Shown: one piece after another, positions 1 to 6,205 of the stretch
Numbering within the stretch: the first letter of the stretch is position 1
How the letters are laid out: every line of letters starts with the position of its first letter
Translations under genes and position numbers: made by a program
DNA from: JAJQBJ01 sp964387095
GTDB taxonomy: Bacteria; Bacillota; Clostridia; Oscillospirales; Oscillospiraceae
DNA: 8,266 bases
Assembly: GCA_964387095.1 (NCBI GenBank)
Contig: CAYLVH010000078.1
Span: forward strand, 1-8,266
Reading direction: 5' to 3'
The notes under the pieces: generated by a model
Seen by the model: the letters and a program-made list of their open reading frames with translations, nothing else
What the model was told of the DNA's origin: nothing
Databases searched by the model: none

Positions 1-15
1 CTAAACCTGACGGAT

Positions 16-63
16 AAAAAAGGACCTGTTGCAGAACAAATTCATTCTGCAACGGGTCCTTTT
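16..63 (-). terminator. Rho-independent terminator, probably bidirectional
   Basis: An inverted repeat of 19 bases per arm (18-36 and 45-63, 8-base loop) has one imperfect pair, T27 opposite G54. Read on the minus strand it follows the stop codon of the FAD-dependent dehydrogenase gene (stop at 78-80) by about 15 bases and is followed by six U residues (16-21). Read on the plus strand the imperfect pair becomes a G-U wobble and the stem ends in four U residues, so it could also stop a plus-strand transcript entering from the left. The arms and T-runs are seen directly; two-way use is inferred. Confidence 0.85.
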
Positions 64-77
64 ATGGTTGTGTGGAA

Positions 78-1661
78 TTATTCAGCGGTGGCCACCGCCT
101 CCGCCGTCCGCACGCCGTCCACGGCGGCGGACATAATGCCCCCGGCGTAGCCGCAGCCCTCGCCACAGGGGAAGATGCCGGAAAGGCGGGATTGACCATT
201 CTCACCCCGGAGGATGCGCACTGGGGAGGAGGAGCGGGTCTCCACGCCGGTGAGGACAGCGTGGGGGTTGGCGAAGCCCTGGACTCGCCGGTCAAAAATG
301 GGCAGGGCCTCCCGAAGGGTGTCCGTCACATAGGGGGGCAGACAGCGGGTCAGATCCGTCCAGGTGACGCCGGGGTGATAGGTGGGGATGATGCTGCCGC
401 CGTGGGTGGAGGGAACCCCATTGAGAAAATCCCCCACCAGCTGGGCCGGGGCGTGGAAGGTTTCGCCCCCTGCCAGGAAGGCGGCCCGCTCCCACTGCTC
501 TTGGAAACGGACGCCAGCCAGGGGGTCCTGACCGGGGAAGTCTCCCGGCCCCACCCCCACCAGGAAGCCGCCGTTGATATTCTCGCCGTCCCTGGCCCGG
601 CAGCTCATGCCGTTGGTGACCAGCTGGCCGGGAACGGATGCGGAGGCTACCACCTGGCCACCGGGGCAGACGCAGAAGGTAAAGGCGCTGCGACCGGAGG
701 GGAGGTGGCAGGACAGCTTGTAGTCAGAGGGGGGCACCTGATCCCAGGCCGGGCCGAATTGAGCTTTACTGATGTCCTCCTGCCGGTGCTCAATGCGGAC
801 GCCAATGGCAAAATTCTTCTGCTCCATGGGCAGCCCAGCCTGATAGAGCATCTGGAAGGTATCCCGGGCGGAGTGGCCTGGGGCCAGGACCAGCTGACGG
901 CAGGGGAGAAGGGCTGTGCCCTCCGGACCGGCCACCTCAATGCCGGTTAAGGCGTTTCCAGAGAGGTGCAGCCCGGTGAGCTGGTGCTGAAAGCGCACGT
1001 CGCAGCCCAAGCGGATCAGCTCCTCCCGCAGGCGGCGCACCAGGGTGCGCAGGATATCCGTGCCAATATGGGGCTTGTGGGAGTAGAGGACATCCGGGGG
1101 AGCGCCAAACTCCACGAAGGTTTCCAGCACGGTGCGGATCCGGGGATCGTGGGTGCCGGTGGTCAGCTTGCCGTCAGAGAAGGTGCCGGCGCCGCCCTCC
1201 CCGAACTGCACATTGGAGGCAGGGTCCAGCACACCTGTGGACCAGAAGCGCTCCACATCGGCGGCCCGCTCCTCCACGGGCTTGCCCCGCTCCAGGACGA
1301 TGGAGGGGATGCCGTTGCGGGCCAGGTAGAGGGCGGCGAACAGCCCGGCGGGGCCCATGCCCACCACCACAGGCGGCAGGGAACCGCGTCGTGTCACAGC
1401 GGGGAAGCGGTAGGGCGTCTTTTGCAGCCTGGTGACATTGGGGCTGTGGAGCCGGGAGAGCACCGCCGCCTCCCCCTTCACTCGGGCGTTGACACAGCAG
1501 ACCACATGAAGCTCCTGCTTTTTCCTGGCGTCGATGGAGCGTTTTACCAGCTGAAGTTCCTCCAGCTGGTGGGGGGAGATGGATAAAATAGAACAGACCT
1601 TCCGGCGCAGGGCGGCTTCACCGCTGCCCAGAGGGAGATGGATATTGTTGATTCGGAGCAT
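78..1661 (-). CDS. FAD-dependent dehydrogenase-like protein (COG2509 type)
   Basis: This encodes a cytoplasmic flavoprotein of 527 residues with no signal peptide or membrane segment. After an N-terminal region of about 95 residues (opening MLRINNIHLPLG) comes a Rossmann FAD-binding site, VVVGMGPAGLFAALYLA, near residues 98-114, with an acidic residue (VLERG, about residue 124) placed to bind the ribose of FAD. Next is the strongly conserved block GEGGAGTFSDGKL near 154-166. The C-terminus (IFPCGEGCGYAGGIMSAAVDG) is the usual second FAD-contacting segment. Length and motifs fit the uncharacterised dehydrogenase family COG2509, whose substrate is not established. Three starts are possible: GTG 1668-1670, ATG 1665-1667 and ATG 1659-1661. 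The last is preferred because AGGTGAT, a good match to the 16S rRNA tail, lies just upstream and because family members begin M-[LI]-R-I/V. The gene is divergent from nrdDG. I found no convincing promoter for it. Confidence 0.9.
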   Translation of the reverse strand: MLRINNIHLPLGSGEAALRRKVCSILSISPHQLEELQLVKRSIDARKKQELHVVCCVNARVKGEAAVLSRLHSPNVTRLQKTPYRFPAVTRRGSLPPVVVGMGPAGLFAALYLARNGIPSIVLERGKPVEERAADVERFWSTGVLDPASNVQFGEGGAGTFSDGKLTTGTHDPRIRTVLETFVEFGAPPDVLYSHKPHIGTDILRTLVRRLREELIRLGCDVRFQHQLTGLHLSGNALTGIEVAGPEGTALLPCRQLVLAPGHSARDTFQMLYQAGLPMEQKNFAIGVRIEHRQEDISKAQFGPAWDQVPPSDYKLSCHLPSGRSAFTFCVCPGGQVVASASVPGQLVTNGMSCRARDGENINGGFLVGVGPGDFPGQDPLAGVRFQEQWERAAFLAGGETFHAPAQLVGDFLNGVPSTHGGSIIPTYHPGVTWTDLTRCLPPYVTDTLREALPIFDRRVQGFANPHAVLTGVETRSSSPVRILRGENGQSRLSGIFPCGEGCGYAGGIMSAAVDGVRTAEAVATAE

Positions 1662-1857
1662 TGTCATCACCTGGTCCTAGTATATCATAGGGCGAGGGAA
1701 AACGCCAGATGGGATGGGGAAGGGGCCATCCACAGGATATGGGCGCTGAAAAACAAATAATTTGAAAATTGCCGTCGTTTTTCCGGGAGAAGATTGGGAA
1801 AAGAGGGGCTTTTGTCCCCGATTCCAGAACATCAAATTCCGTTGGAGGGGGTTCCGA

Positions 1858-1903
1858 AAACAAGATGTTGTGGTTCTTTGAATAATCTCACAAGATTTAG
1901 ATT
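1858..1903 (+). promoter_or_regulatory. NrdR-like box pair 1 (distal)
   Basis: Two 16-bp sites lie at 1858-1873 (AAACAAGATGTTGTGG) and 1888-1903 (TCACAAGATTTAGATT). Both fit the established NrdR-box pattern acaCwAtATaTwGtgt at the core positions C, A, A, A, T, T and G. Their centres are 30 bp apart, about three helical turns, the arrangement expected for cooperative binding of NrdR, the zinc-finger/ATP-cone repressor of ribonucleotide reductase genes. The pair ends six bases before the -35 element of the distal promoter. The sequence match and spacing are seen; NrdR as the binder follows from the family and from the nrdDG genes downstream. Confidence 0.8.
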
Positions 1904-1909
1904 CTCCAC

Positions 1910-1938
1910 TGGACATCGGAGGAAGGAACTGCTAAAAT
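1910..1938 (+). promoter_or_regulatory. Distal nrdDG promoter (P1), sigma-A type
   Basis: The -35 element TGGACA (1910-1915) and the -10 element TAAAAT (1933-1938) are separated by exactly 17 bp. Transcription would start near 1945, giving a leader of roughly 290 bases before nrdD. The element follows NrdR-like box pair 1 and is matched in layout by the proximal promoter, with -35 and -10 both offset by 148 bp, which strengthens the call. The -10 is weaker than that of P2. Confidence 0.6.
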
Positions 1939-2001
1939 AGGAACCGTTGCGGGAACGGGCTGCCCGGATGTGGGGCTAGCCAGCCTCGTTGAATGGCATG
2001 T

Positions 2002-2049
2002 AAACAAGATGTTGTGGCCTAATAAAAAATAAAACACAAGATTTAGTGA
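2002..2049 (+). promoter_or_regulatory. NrdR-like box pair 2 (proximal)
   Basis: Two 16-bp sites lie at 2002-2017 (AAACAAGATGTTGTGG, identical to box 1 of the distal pair) and 2034-2049 (ACACAAGATTTAGTGA, close to the full NrdR consensus). Their centres are 32 bp apart, three helical turns. The pair ends eight bases before the -35 element of the proximal promoter and lies inside the transcribed leader of the distal promoter, so a repressor bound here could both shut off P2 and hinder elongation from P1. The sites and spacing are seen; repression by NrdR in response to dATP/ATP is inferred from the family. Confidence 0.85.
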
Positions 2050-2057
2050 AAAAGCCC

Positions 2058-2086
2058 TGGACAAGTAGAGGATAACTTGCTATAAT
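2058..2086 (+). promoter_or_regulatory. Proximal nrdDG promoter (P2), sigma-A type
   Basis: The -35 element TGGACA (2058-2063), a 17-bp spacer and a consensus -10 element TATAAT (2081-2086) form a good sigma-A promoter. A second TATAAT at 2090-2095 overlaps the likely start region but has no correctly placed -35. Transcription would start near 2093, leaving a leader of about 140 bases. Because it is closest to nrdD and has the better -10, this is probably the main promoter of nrdDG. Confidence 0.75.
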
Positions 2087-2104
2087 GTATATAATGTAGA
2101 AGTG

Positions 2105-2132
2105 TCGCGAGGGAGCATTCCCTGTCGATTTT
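2105..2132 (+). other. Leader hairpin with short T-run before nrdD
   Basis: AGGGA (2110-2114) pairs with TCCCT (2119-2123) around a GCAT loop, and TCG (2105-2107) can extend the stem with CGA (2126-2128) across a small internal loop. TTTT (2129-2132) follows at once. It sits about 12 bases after the likely P2 start and resembles a weak intrinsic terminator or attenuator, but the stem is short and no alternative fold that would switch it is obvious. It may simply protect the 5' end of the transcript. Confidence 0.35.
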
Positions 2133-2232
2133 ATCAGAGTGGTTTACATAAGAAATAGAAAGCAGCGAGAGAAAATGGAGCTATTGAGAAAAGTTGCGGA
2201 TATTTTTCCCCATGGAGACTAGGAGGATCAGC

Positions 2233-4359
2233 ATGAAAGTTATCAAACGCGATGGCAGTACGGTGGATTTTGACCGAAGCAAAATTGTAATCGCCATTCA
2301 GAAGGCCAACGCCGCTGTGGAGGAGGAGGACCGGCTGGAGCAGTCCAAGATTGAAGCCATTGCCGATTACGTCAGCACCCGTCCCCGCCCCCGCCTGCTG
2401 GTGGAGGACATCCAGGATATGGTGGAGCACAAGCTGATGGAGGCCGGAAACTTCAATCTGGCTAAGGCATACATTATCTACCGTTATACCCGGGCCCTGG
2501 TGCGGAAGCAGAATACCACTGACGAGAGCATTCTGGCCCTGCTCCACAATCAGAACAAGGAGCTGGCGGAGGAGAACAGCAACAAGAACACAGTTCTGGC
2601 CTCCACCCAGCGGGACTATATCGCCGGCGAGGTCTCCCGGGACCTGACCCGCCGCATTCTTCTGCCGGAGAAGATCAGCAAGGCTCATGACGAGGGGGTC
2701 ATTCATTTCCATGACGCGGATTATTTCGTGCAGCCCATCTTCAACTGCTGCCTGATCAATATCGGGGATATGCTGGACAACGGCACCATGATGAACGGCA
2801 AGCTCATTGAAAGCCCCAAGTCCTTCCAGGTGGCCTGTACGGTCATGACCCAGATCATTGCCGCGGTTGCCTCCAACCAGTACGGCGGCCAGTCGGTGGA
2901 CATTCGCCACCTGGGCAAGTACCTCCGGAAGAGCTATTATAAATTCCGCAAGAAGATCGCCGCCACCTGCGGCGAGGATGCCTCCCGGGAGCTGATCGAG
3001 CGCCTGACCCAGGAGCGGCTGCAGGACGAGCTCCGGAGCGGCGTCCAGACCATCCAGTACCAGATCAACACCCTGATGACCACCAACGGCCAGGCCCCCT
3101 TCGTCACCCTGTTCCTGAACCTGCAGGAGGATGACGAGTATGTGGAAGAGAACGCCATGATTATCCAGGAGATCCTGAGACAGCGCCTGGAGGGCATCAA
3201 GAACGAGTCCGGGGTCTATGTGACCCCCGCCTTCCCCAAGCTGGTCTATGTGTTGGACGAGCACAACTGCCTGCGGGGGGGCAAGTACGACTATATCACC
3301 AAACTGGCGGTGAAGTGCTCCGCCAAGCGCATGTACCCTGACTACATCTCCGCCAAGAAAATGCGGGAGTATTACGAGGGCAATGTGTTCTCTCCCATGG
3401 GCTGCCGCTCCTTCCTGACCCCCTGGAAGGACGAGAACGGGGAGTACAAGTTCGAGGGCCGCTTCAACCAGGGCGTGGTCACAATCAACCTGCCCCAGAT
3501 CGGCATCCTGAGCCATGGCGATGAGGATACCTTCTGGAAGCTGCTGGACGAGCGGCTGGAGATCTGCTTTGAAGCCCTAATGTGCCGCCATGAGGCCCTG
3601 ATGGGGGTGAAGAGCGATGTCTCCCCCGTCCATTGGCAGTATGGCGCCATTGCCCGCCTGGAGAAGGGCGAGACCATCGACCGATATCTCACCGGGGGCT
3701 ATTCCACCATCTCCCTGGGGTATATCGGAATCTATGAGCTGACCAAGCTGGTGAAGGGCTGTAGCCAGACCACCCCCGAGGGCAAGGACTTTGCCCTGCG
3801 GGTGCTGGAGTACCTCCGGGACACCTGCTACAAGTGGAGGGAGCAGACCGGCATCGCATTCTCCCTGTATGGTACCCCTGCGGAGTCCCTGTGCTATCGC
3901 TTTGCCCGCATCGATAAGGAGCGCTTTGGTGATATCCCCGATGTGACCGATAAGGGCTACTATACCAACTCCTACCACATCGACGTGCGGGAGCCCATTG
4001 ACGCCTTCTCCAAGTTCATGATTGAGAGCGAGTTCCAGGCCCTGTCCCCCGGAGGCAAGATCTCCTACGTTGAGGTGCCCAATATGAGCAAGAATTTGGA
4101 CGCCATGGAGGATTTGGTCCGCTTCATCTACGACAATATCCAGTATGCGGAGTTCAACACCAAGAGCGACTACTGCCAGGTCTGCGGCTTTGACGGCGAG
4201 ATCATCATCAACGATGACCTGGAGTGGGAGTGCCCCTGCTGCGGCAATAAGGATCAGACCAGAATGAACGTGACCCGCCGGACCTGCGGCTATCTGGGTG
4301 AGAACTTCTGGAATGTGGGCAAGACGAAGGAGATTAAGGCCCGGGTGCTGCACCTGTAA
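2233..4359 (+). CDS. nrdD: Anaerobic (class III) ribonucleoside-triphosphate reductase, catalytic subunit
   Basis: NrdD reduces ribonucleoside triphosphates to dNTPs by glycyl-radical chemistry in the cytoplasm under anaerobic conditions. The protein has 708 residues, close to the 712 of E. coli NrdD. An ATP-cone domain occupies about residues 1-90 (opening MKVIKRDGSTVDF) and is the allosteric site. The catalytic thiyl cysteine is probably C391 in the motif MGCRSFL. A zinc site near the C-terminus is formed by C648-x2-C651 and C667-x2-C670. The radical glycine is G686 in RTCGYLG, 22 residues before the end, as expected for the family. The start is ATG 2233 because AGGAGG lies at 2221-2226 with a 6-base spacer; a longer frame from TTG 2194 has no such support. 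nrdG follows 47 bases later, probably in the same transcript. Two NrdR-like box/promoter modules lie upstream. No key residue appears to be missing. Confidence 0.98.
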   Translation: MKVIKRDGSTVDFDRSKIVIAIQKANAAVEEEDRLEQSKIEAIADYVSTRPRPRLLVEDIQDMVEHKLMEAGNFNLAKAYIIYRYTRALVRKQNTTDESILALLHNQNKELAEENSNKNTVLASTQRDYIAGEVSRDLTRRILLPEKISKAHDEGVIHFHDADYFVQPIFNCCLINIGDMLDNGTMMNGKLIESPKSFQVACTVMTQIIAAVASNQYGGQSVDIRHLGKYLRKSYYKFRKKIAATCGEDASRELIERLTQERLQDELRSGVQTIQYQINTLMTTNGQAPFVTLFLNLQEDDEYVEENAMIIQEILRQRLEGIKNESGVYVTPAFPKLVYVLDEHNCLRGGKYDYITKLAVKCSAKRMYPDYISAKKMREYYEGNVFSPMGCRSFLTPWKDENGEYKFEGRFNQGVVTINLPQIGILSHGDEDTFWKLLDERLEICFEALMCRHEALMGVKSDVSPVHWQYGAIARLEKGETIDRYLTGGYSTISLGYIGIYELTKLVKGCSQTTPEGKDFALRVLEYLRDTCYKWREQTGIAFSLYGTPAESLCYRFARIDKERFGDIPDVTDKGYYTNSYHIDVREPIDAFSKFMIESEFQALSPGGKISYVEVPNMSKNLDAMEDLVRFIYDNIQYAEFNTKSDYCQVCGFDGEIIINDDLEWECPCCGNKDQTRMNVTRRTCGYLGENFWNVGKTKEIKARVLHL

Positions 4360-4406
4360 GGGGGCGTAGGACGGGCGGAACTTTCGCAGTTTGGAGGGAA
4401 CGCGAG

Positions 4407-4940
4407 ATGAATTATGCCACCATCAAAACCCATGATATAGCCAACGGACCCGGCGTCCGGGTGTCCCTGTTTGTTTCCGGCTGCACCCATTACTGCAAGG
4501 GCTGCTTCAATCCTGAAACCTGGAATTTTGGCTACGGAGCGCCCTACACCTCTGAGGTGGAGGAGCAAATCCTGGAGGACCTGTCCCCCTGGTATATCCG
4601 GGGGCTCTCCCTGCTGGGCGGGGAGCCGTTTGAAGTGCAGAATCAGCCGGCCCTGGTGGGCCTGGTGAAAAAGGTCAAGGAGCGCTACCCGGAGAAGACC
4701 ATCTGGTGCTATACCGGGTATGACTACGAGCGGGATATTCTGGCGGGCCGGCTAGGGGACTGGGCGGTTACCAGCCAGCTACTGCAACACCTGGACGTCC
4801 TGGTGGACGGGGAGTTTGAGGAGAAGAAGAAGGATTTGACCCTGCGCTTCCGGGGCTCCTCCAATCAGCGGGTCATCGACGTGCAGAAGTCCCTGGCGGC
4901 TGACCAGGTGATTTTGTGGGAGGAGCCAGAATCAGAATAA
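4407..4940 (+). CDS. nrdG: Anaerobic ribonucleotide reductase activating protein (radical SAM)
   Basis: NrdG uses a [4Fe-4S] cluster and S-adenosylmethionine to create the glycyl radical on NrdD. The protein has 177 residues, slightly longer than E. coli NrdG. The radical-SAM cluster motif CxxxCxxC is C26-x3-C30-x2-C33 (SGCTHYCKGCF), and the SAM-binding GGE motif is at residues 71-73 (LLGGEPFE). The opening stretch MNYATIKTHDIANGPGVRVS is typical of NrdG activases. GGAGGG at 4393-4398 lies 8 bases before the ATG. The gene sits 47 bases after nrdD with no terminator or clear promoter between, so the two are almost surely co-transcribed; a strong terminator follows the stop codon. Its need for SAM links it in function, though not in regulation, to metK at the right end of the window. 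Confidence 0.97.
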   Translation: MNYATIKTHDIANGPGVRVSLFVSGCTHYCKGCFNPETWNFGYGAPYTSEVEEQILEDLSPWYIRGLSLLGGEPFEVQNQPALVGLVKKVKERYPEKTIWCYTGYDYERDILAGRLGDWAVTSQLLQHLDVLVDGEFEEKKKDLTLRFRGSSNQRVIDVQKSLAADQVILWEEPESE

Positions 4941-4947
4941 CAAAGAC

Positions 4948-4982
4948 AAGCAGAGCTGTCTCTGGGGCGGCTCTGCTTTTTT
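4948..4982 (+). terminator. Rho-independent terminator of nrdDG
   Basis: AAGCAGAGC (4948-4956) pairs with GCTCTGCTT (4970-4978) around a 13-base loop, and a run of six T residues (4977-4982) follows. It begins seven bases after the nrdG stop codon and ends the nrdDG transcript, separating it from the envelope genes downstream. Confidence 0.9.
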
Positions 4983-5005
4983 CGTCCTGATCTTTCCCGT
5001 CTCTG

Positions 5006-5014
5006 TGCTATGAT
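5006..5014 (+). promoter_or_regulatory. Possible extended -10 promoter for the SEDS gene
   Basis: TGCTATGAT is an extended -10 element (TGn plus TATGAT at 5009-5014) with no good -35 hexamer at the usual distance. It lies between the nrdDG terminator and the ribosome binding site of the next gene and would give a leader of only about 20 bases. Since the terminator at 4948-4982 should isolate this gene, a promoter is expected here. Confidence 0.4.
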
Positions 5015-5043
5015 AGTAGGGAAGGGGAAAGGAGGGGAAGCCC

Positions 5044-6165
5044 ATGCGACGCTGTCAATTGGCGTCTGACCCGCTGCTGCTTGCGCTCTGCGTGGTGTCC
5101 AGCGGATTTGGACTGGTGCTGATCTATTCCGCCACCCGGTATCAGGAGGCCCTTCACAGTCTCCCCATGAAGCAGCTGGCCGCCTGCCTGGCAGGCGTGG
5201 TGCTCTGCGAGCTGTTCGCCCGGCTGGACGCGGAGGCGCTGCTGGAGTATCCCCTGGTCCTGACCCTGGCCGGGGTGGGCTTGCTTCTTCTGCTGCTGAC
5301 CCCCCTGGGGACCGCCGGGGACACGGGGAACCGCAGCTGGCTGATTATCCCCGGGATCCCCTTCAACATTCAACCTGCTGAGTTCTCCAAGCTCTGCTAT
5401 CTGCTCCTGCTGGCCCGGATCTTCCGCCAGCGTTCCTCGGCTCCTTCGGACACAAAGCTGGTGCTCCAGGCCGCCGGCTTGACGCTGCTCTTCTGCGGGC
5501 TGCTCCTGGGAATTTCCGGGGACGCCGGTATGGTGGTACTCTACGGGGGGCTGTTCGTGCTGCTGTGCTGGATAGGCGGGGTCCGGAAGCGCTGGTTCGT
5601 GCTGGCTCTGGCCGTCTTGGGGGCCGCCGGGGTGGGGGTGTGGCTGCTCCTGCCCTCGGACAACTACTGGAAAATGCGGATTCTCATCCTCTTTGACCAC
5701 AACCTTGATCCCCAGAAATTCGGCTATCAGCAGAACCGCTCCCTGTTGGCCCTGGGCAGCGGCCAGCTCTGGGGCCTGTCCCTGTTCCATGGCATTCAGA
5801 CCCAGAGCCAGGCGGCCTCCTCCCTGCCTGCCCGCTACACCGACTTCATCTTTTCCGTCTGCGGGGAGGAGCTGGGCTTTGCGGGCTGTACCGTTGTCCT
5901 TCTTTTGCTGACTGGGATTATCCTGCGCTGTTTCTGGGTGACCCAGGGGTGTGCCACCCCCGCCGGGCGGCTGATCTGCGCCGGTGTCGGGGGGATGGTG
6001 CTGATCCAGATGGTTTTGAATGTGGGTATGTGCCTCTACGCCGCCCCGGTGATCGGGCTGACCCTTCCCTTTTTCAGCTATGGCGGCTCCTCGGTGCTCT
6101 CCCTGTTTTGCGCCATGGGGCTGGTTTCCGGCCTTCGCAGGCAGGATGTATATTTTTCCTCCTGA
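5044..6165 (+). CDS. SEDS-family cell-wall protein (FtsW/RodA/SpoVE-like)
   Basis: SEDS proteins are membrane glycosyltransferases that polymerise lipid II into peptidoglycan, usually with a class B penicillin-binding protein. The predicted protein has 373 residues and about ten hydrophobic segments (roughly residues 9-30, 43-62, 70-88, 110-127, 139-158, 160-178, 183-203, 275-298, 305-328 and 333-362), matching the SEDS fold. Family motifs seen are NRSWL...FNIQPAEFSKL (about 96-117), FGYQQNRSLLALGSG (226-240), LPARYTDFIFSVCGEELGF (261-279) and the C-terminal LPFFSYGGSS. The Asp in TDFIF (D267) corresponds to the essential aspartate of RodA/FtsW. The usual LPE reads LPA here. The length is closer to RodA than to FtsW, but the sequence does not decide between RodA, FtsW, SpoVE or a specialised paralogue, so no symbol is given. 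AGGAGG (5030-5035) is 8 bases before the ATG. No PBP gene is adjacent; an SLH-domain secreted protein follows after 40 bases. Confidence 0.9.
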   Translation: MRRCQLASDPLLLALCVVSSGFGLVLIYSATRYQEALHSLPMKQLAACLAGVVLCELFARLDAEALLEYPLVLTLAGVGLLLLLLTPLGTAGDTGNRSWLIIPGIPFNIQPAEFSKLCYLLLLARIFRQRSSAPSDTKLVLQAAGLTLLFCGLLLGISGDAGMVVLYGGLFVLLCWIGGVRKRWFVLALAVLGAAGVGVWLLLPSDNYWKMRILILFDHNLDPQKFGYQQNRSLLALGSGQLWGLSLFHGIQTQSQAASSLPARYTDFIFSVCGEELGFAGCTVVLLLLTGIILRCFWVTQGCATPAGRLICAGVGGMVLIQMVLNVGMCLYAAPVIGLTLPFFSYGGSSVLSLFCAMGLVSGLRRQDVYFSS

Positions 6166-6205
6166 TGCGCACACTAGGAGCATCAAAACAAAGGAGGCCA
6201 CTACC

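Larger units (their letters stand above)
1662..2232. other. Divergent intergenic region upstream of nrdD
   Basis: This 571-bp stretch has no credible gene. The left part (about 1675-1850) shows no recognisable regulatory site and no clear minus-strand promoter for the dehydrogenase gene; a TATGAT on the minus strand (1684-1689) lacks a -35 partner and would start transcription on top of the ribosome binding site. The right part (1858-2095) is AT-richer and holds four NrdR-like boxes and two promoters in tandem. The remainder (2096-2232) is the nrdD leader, with one hairpin and a possible 15-codon reading frame. Short minus-strand open frames at 1618-1916 have no coding character. Confidence 0.8.

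Noticed and set aside
72..1586. Plus-strand open frames of 292 and 206 codons across the dehydrogenase gene.
   Set aside because: They are shadows of the minus-strand flavoprotein gene, which has intact FAD-binding motifs, a plausible start and a terminator.
1684..1689. A TATGAT on the minus strand as promoter of the dehydrogenase gene.
   Set aside because: There is no -35 partner, and the start point would fall on the ribosome binding site of the gene.
2090..2095. A second TATAAT directly after the proximal nrdDG -10.
   Set aside because: No acceptable -35 hexamer lies 16-18 bp upstream, and a TG is one base out of register for an extended -10. It is kept only as a remark under the proximal promoter.
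1940..2232. A cobalamin or other known riboswitch in the nrdD leader, as occurs for some ribonucleotide reductase genes.
   Set aside because: No B12-box or other aptamer landmark could be found; the region is explained by operators, promoters and a short leader.
2134..3516. A 460-codon open frame on the minus strand, antisense to nrdD.
   Set aside because: It is the mirror of a GC-rich, G/C-ending coding frame. The translation is low-complexity and rich in L, V, G, H and Q with no recognisable domain, and nrdD on the other strand is unmistakable.
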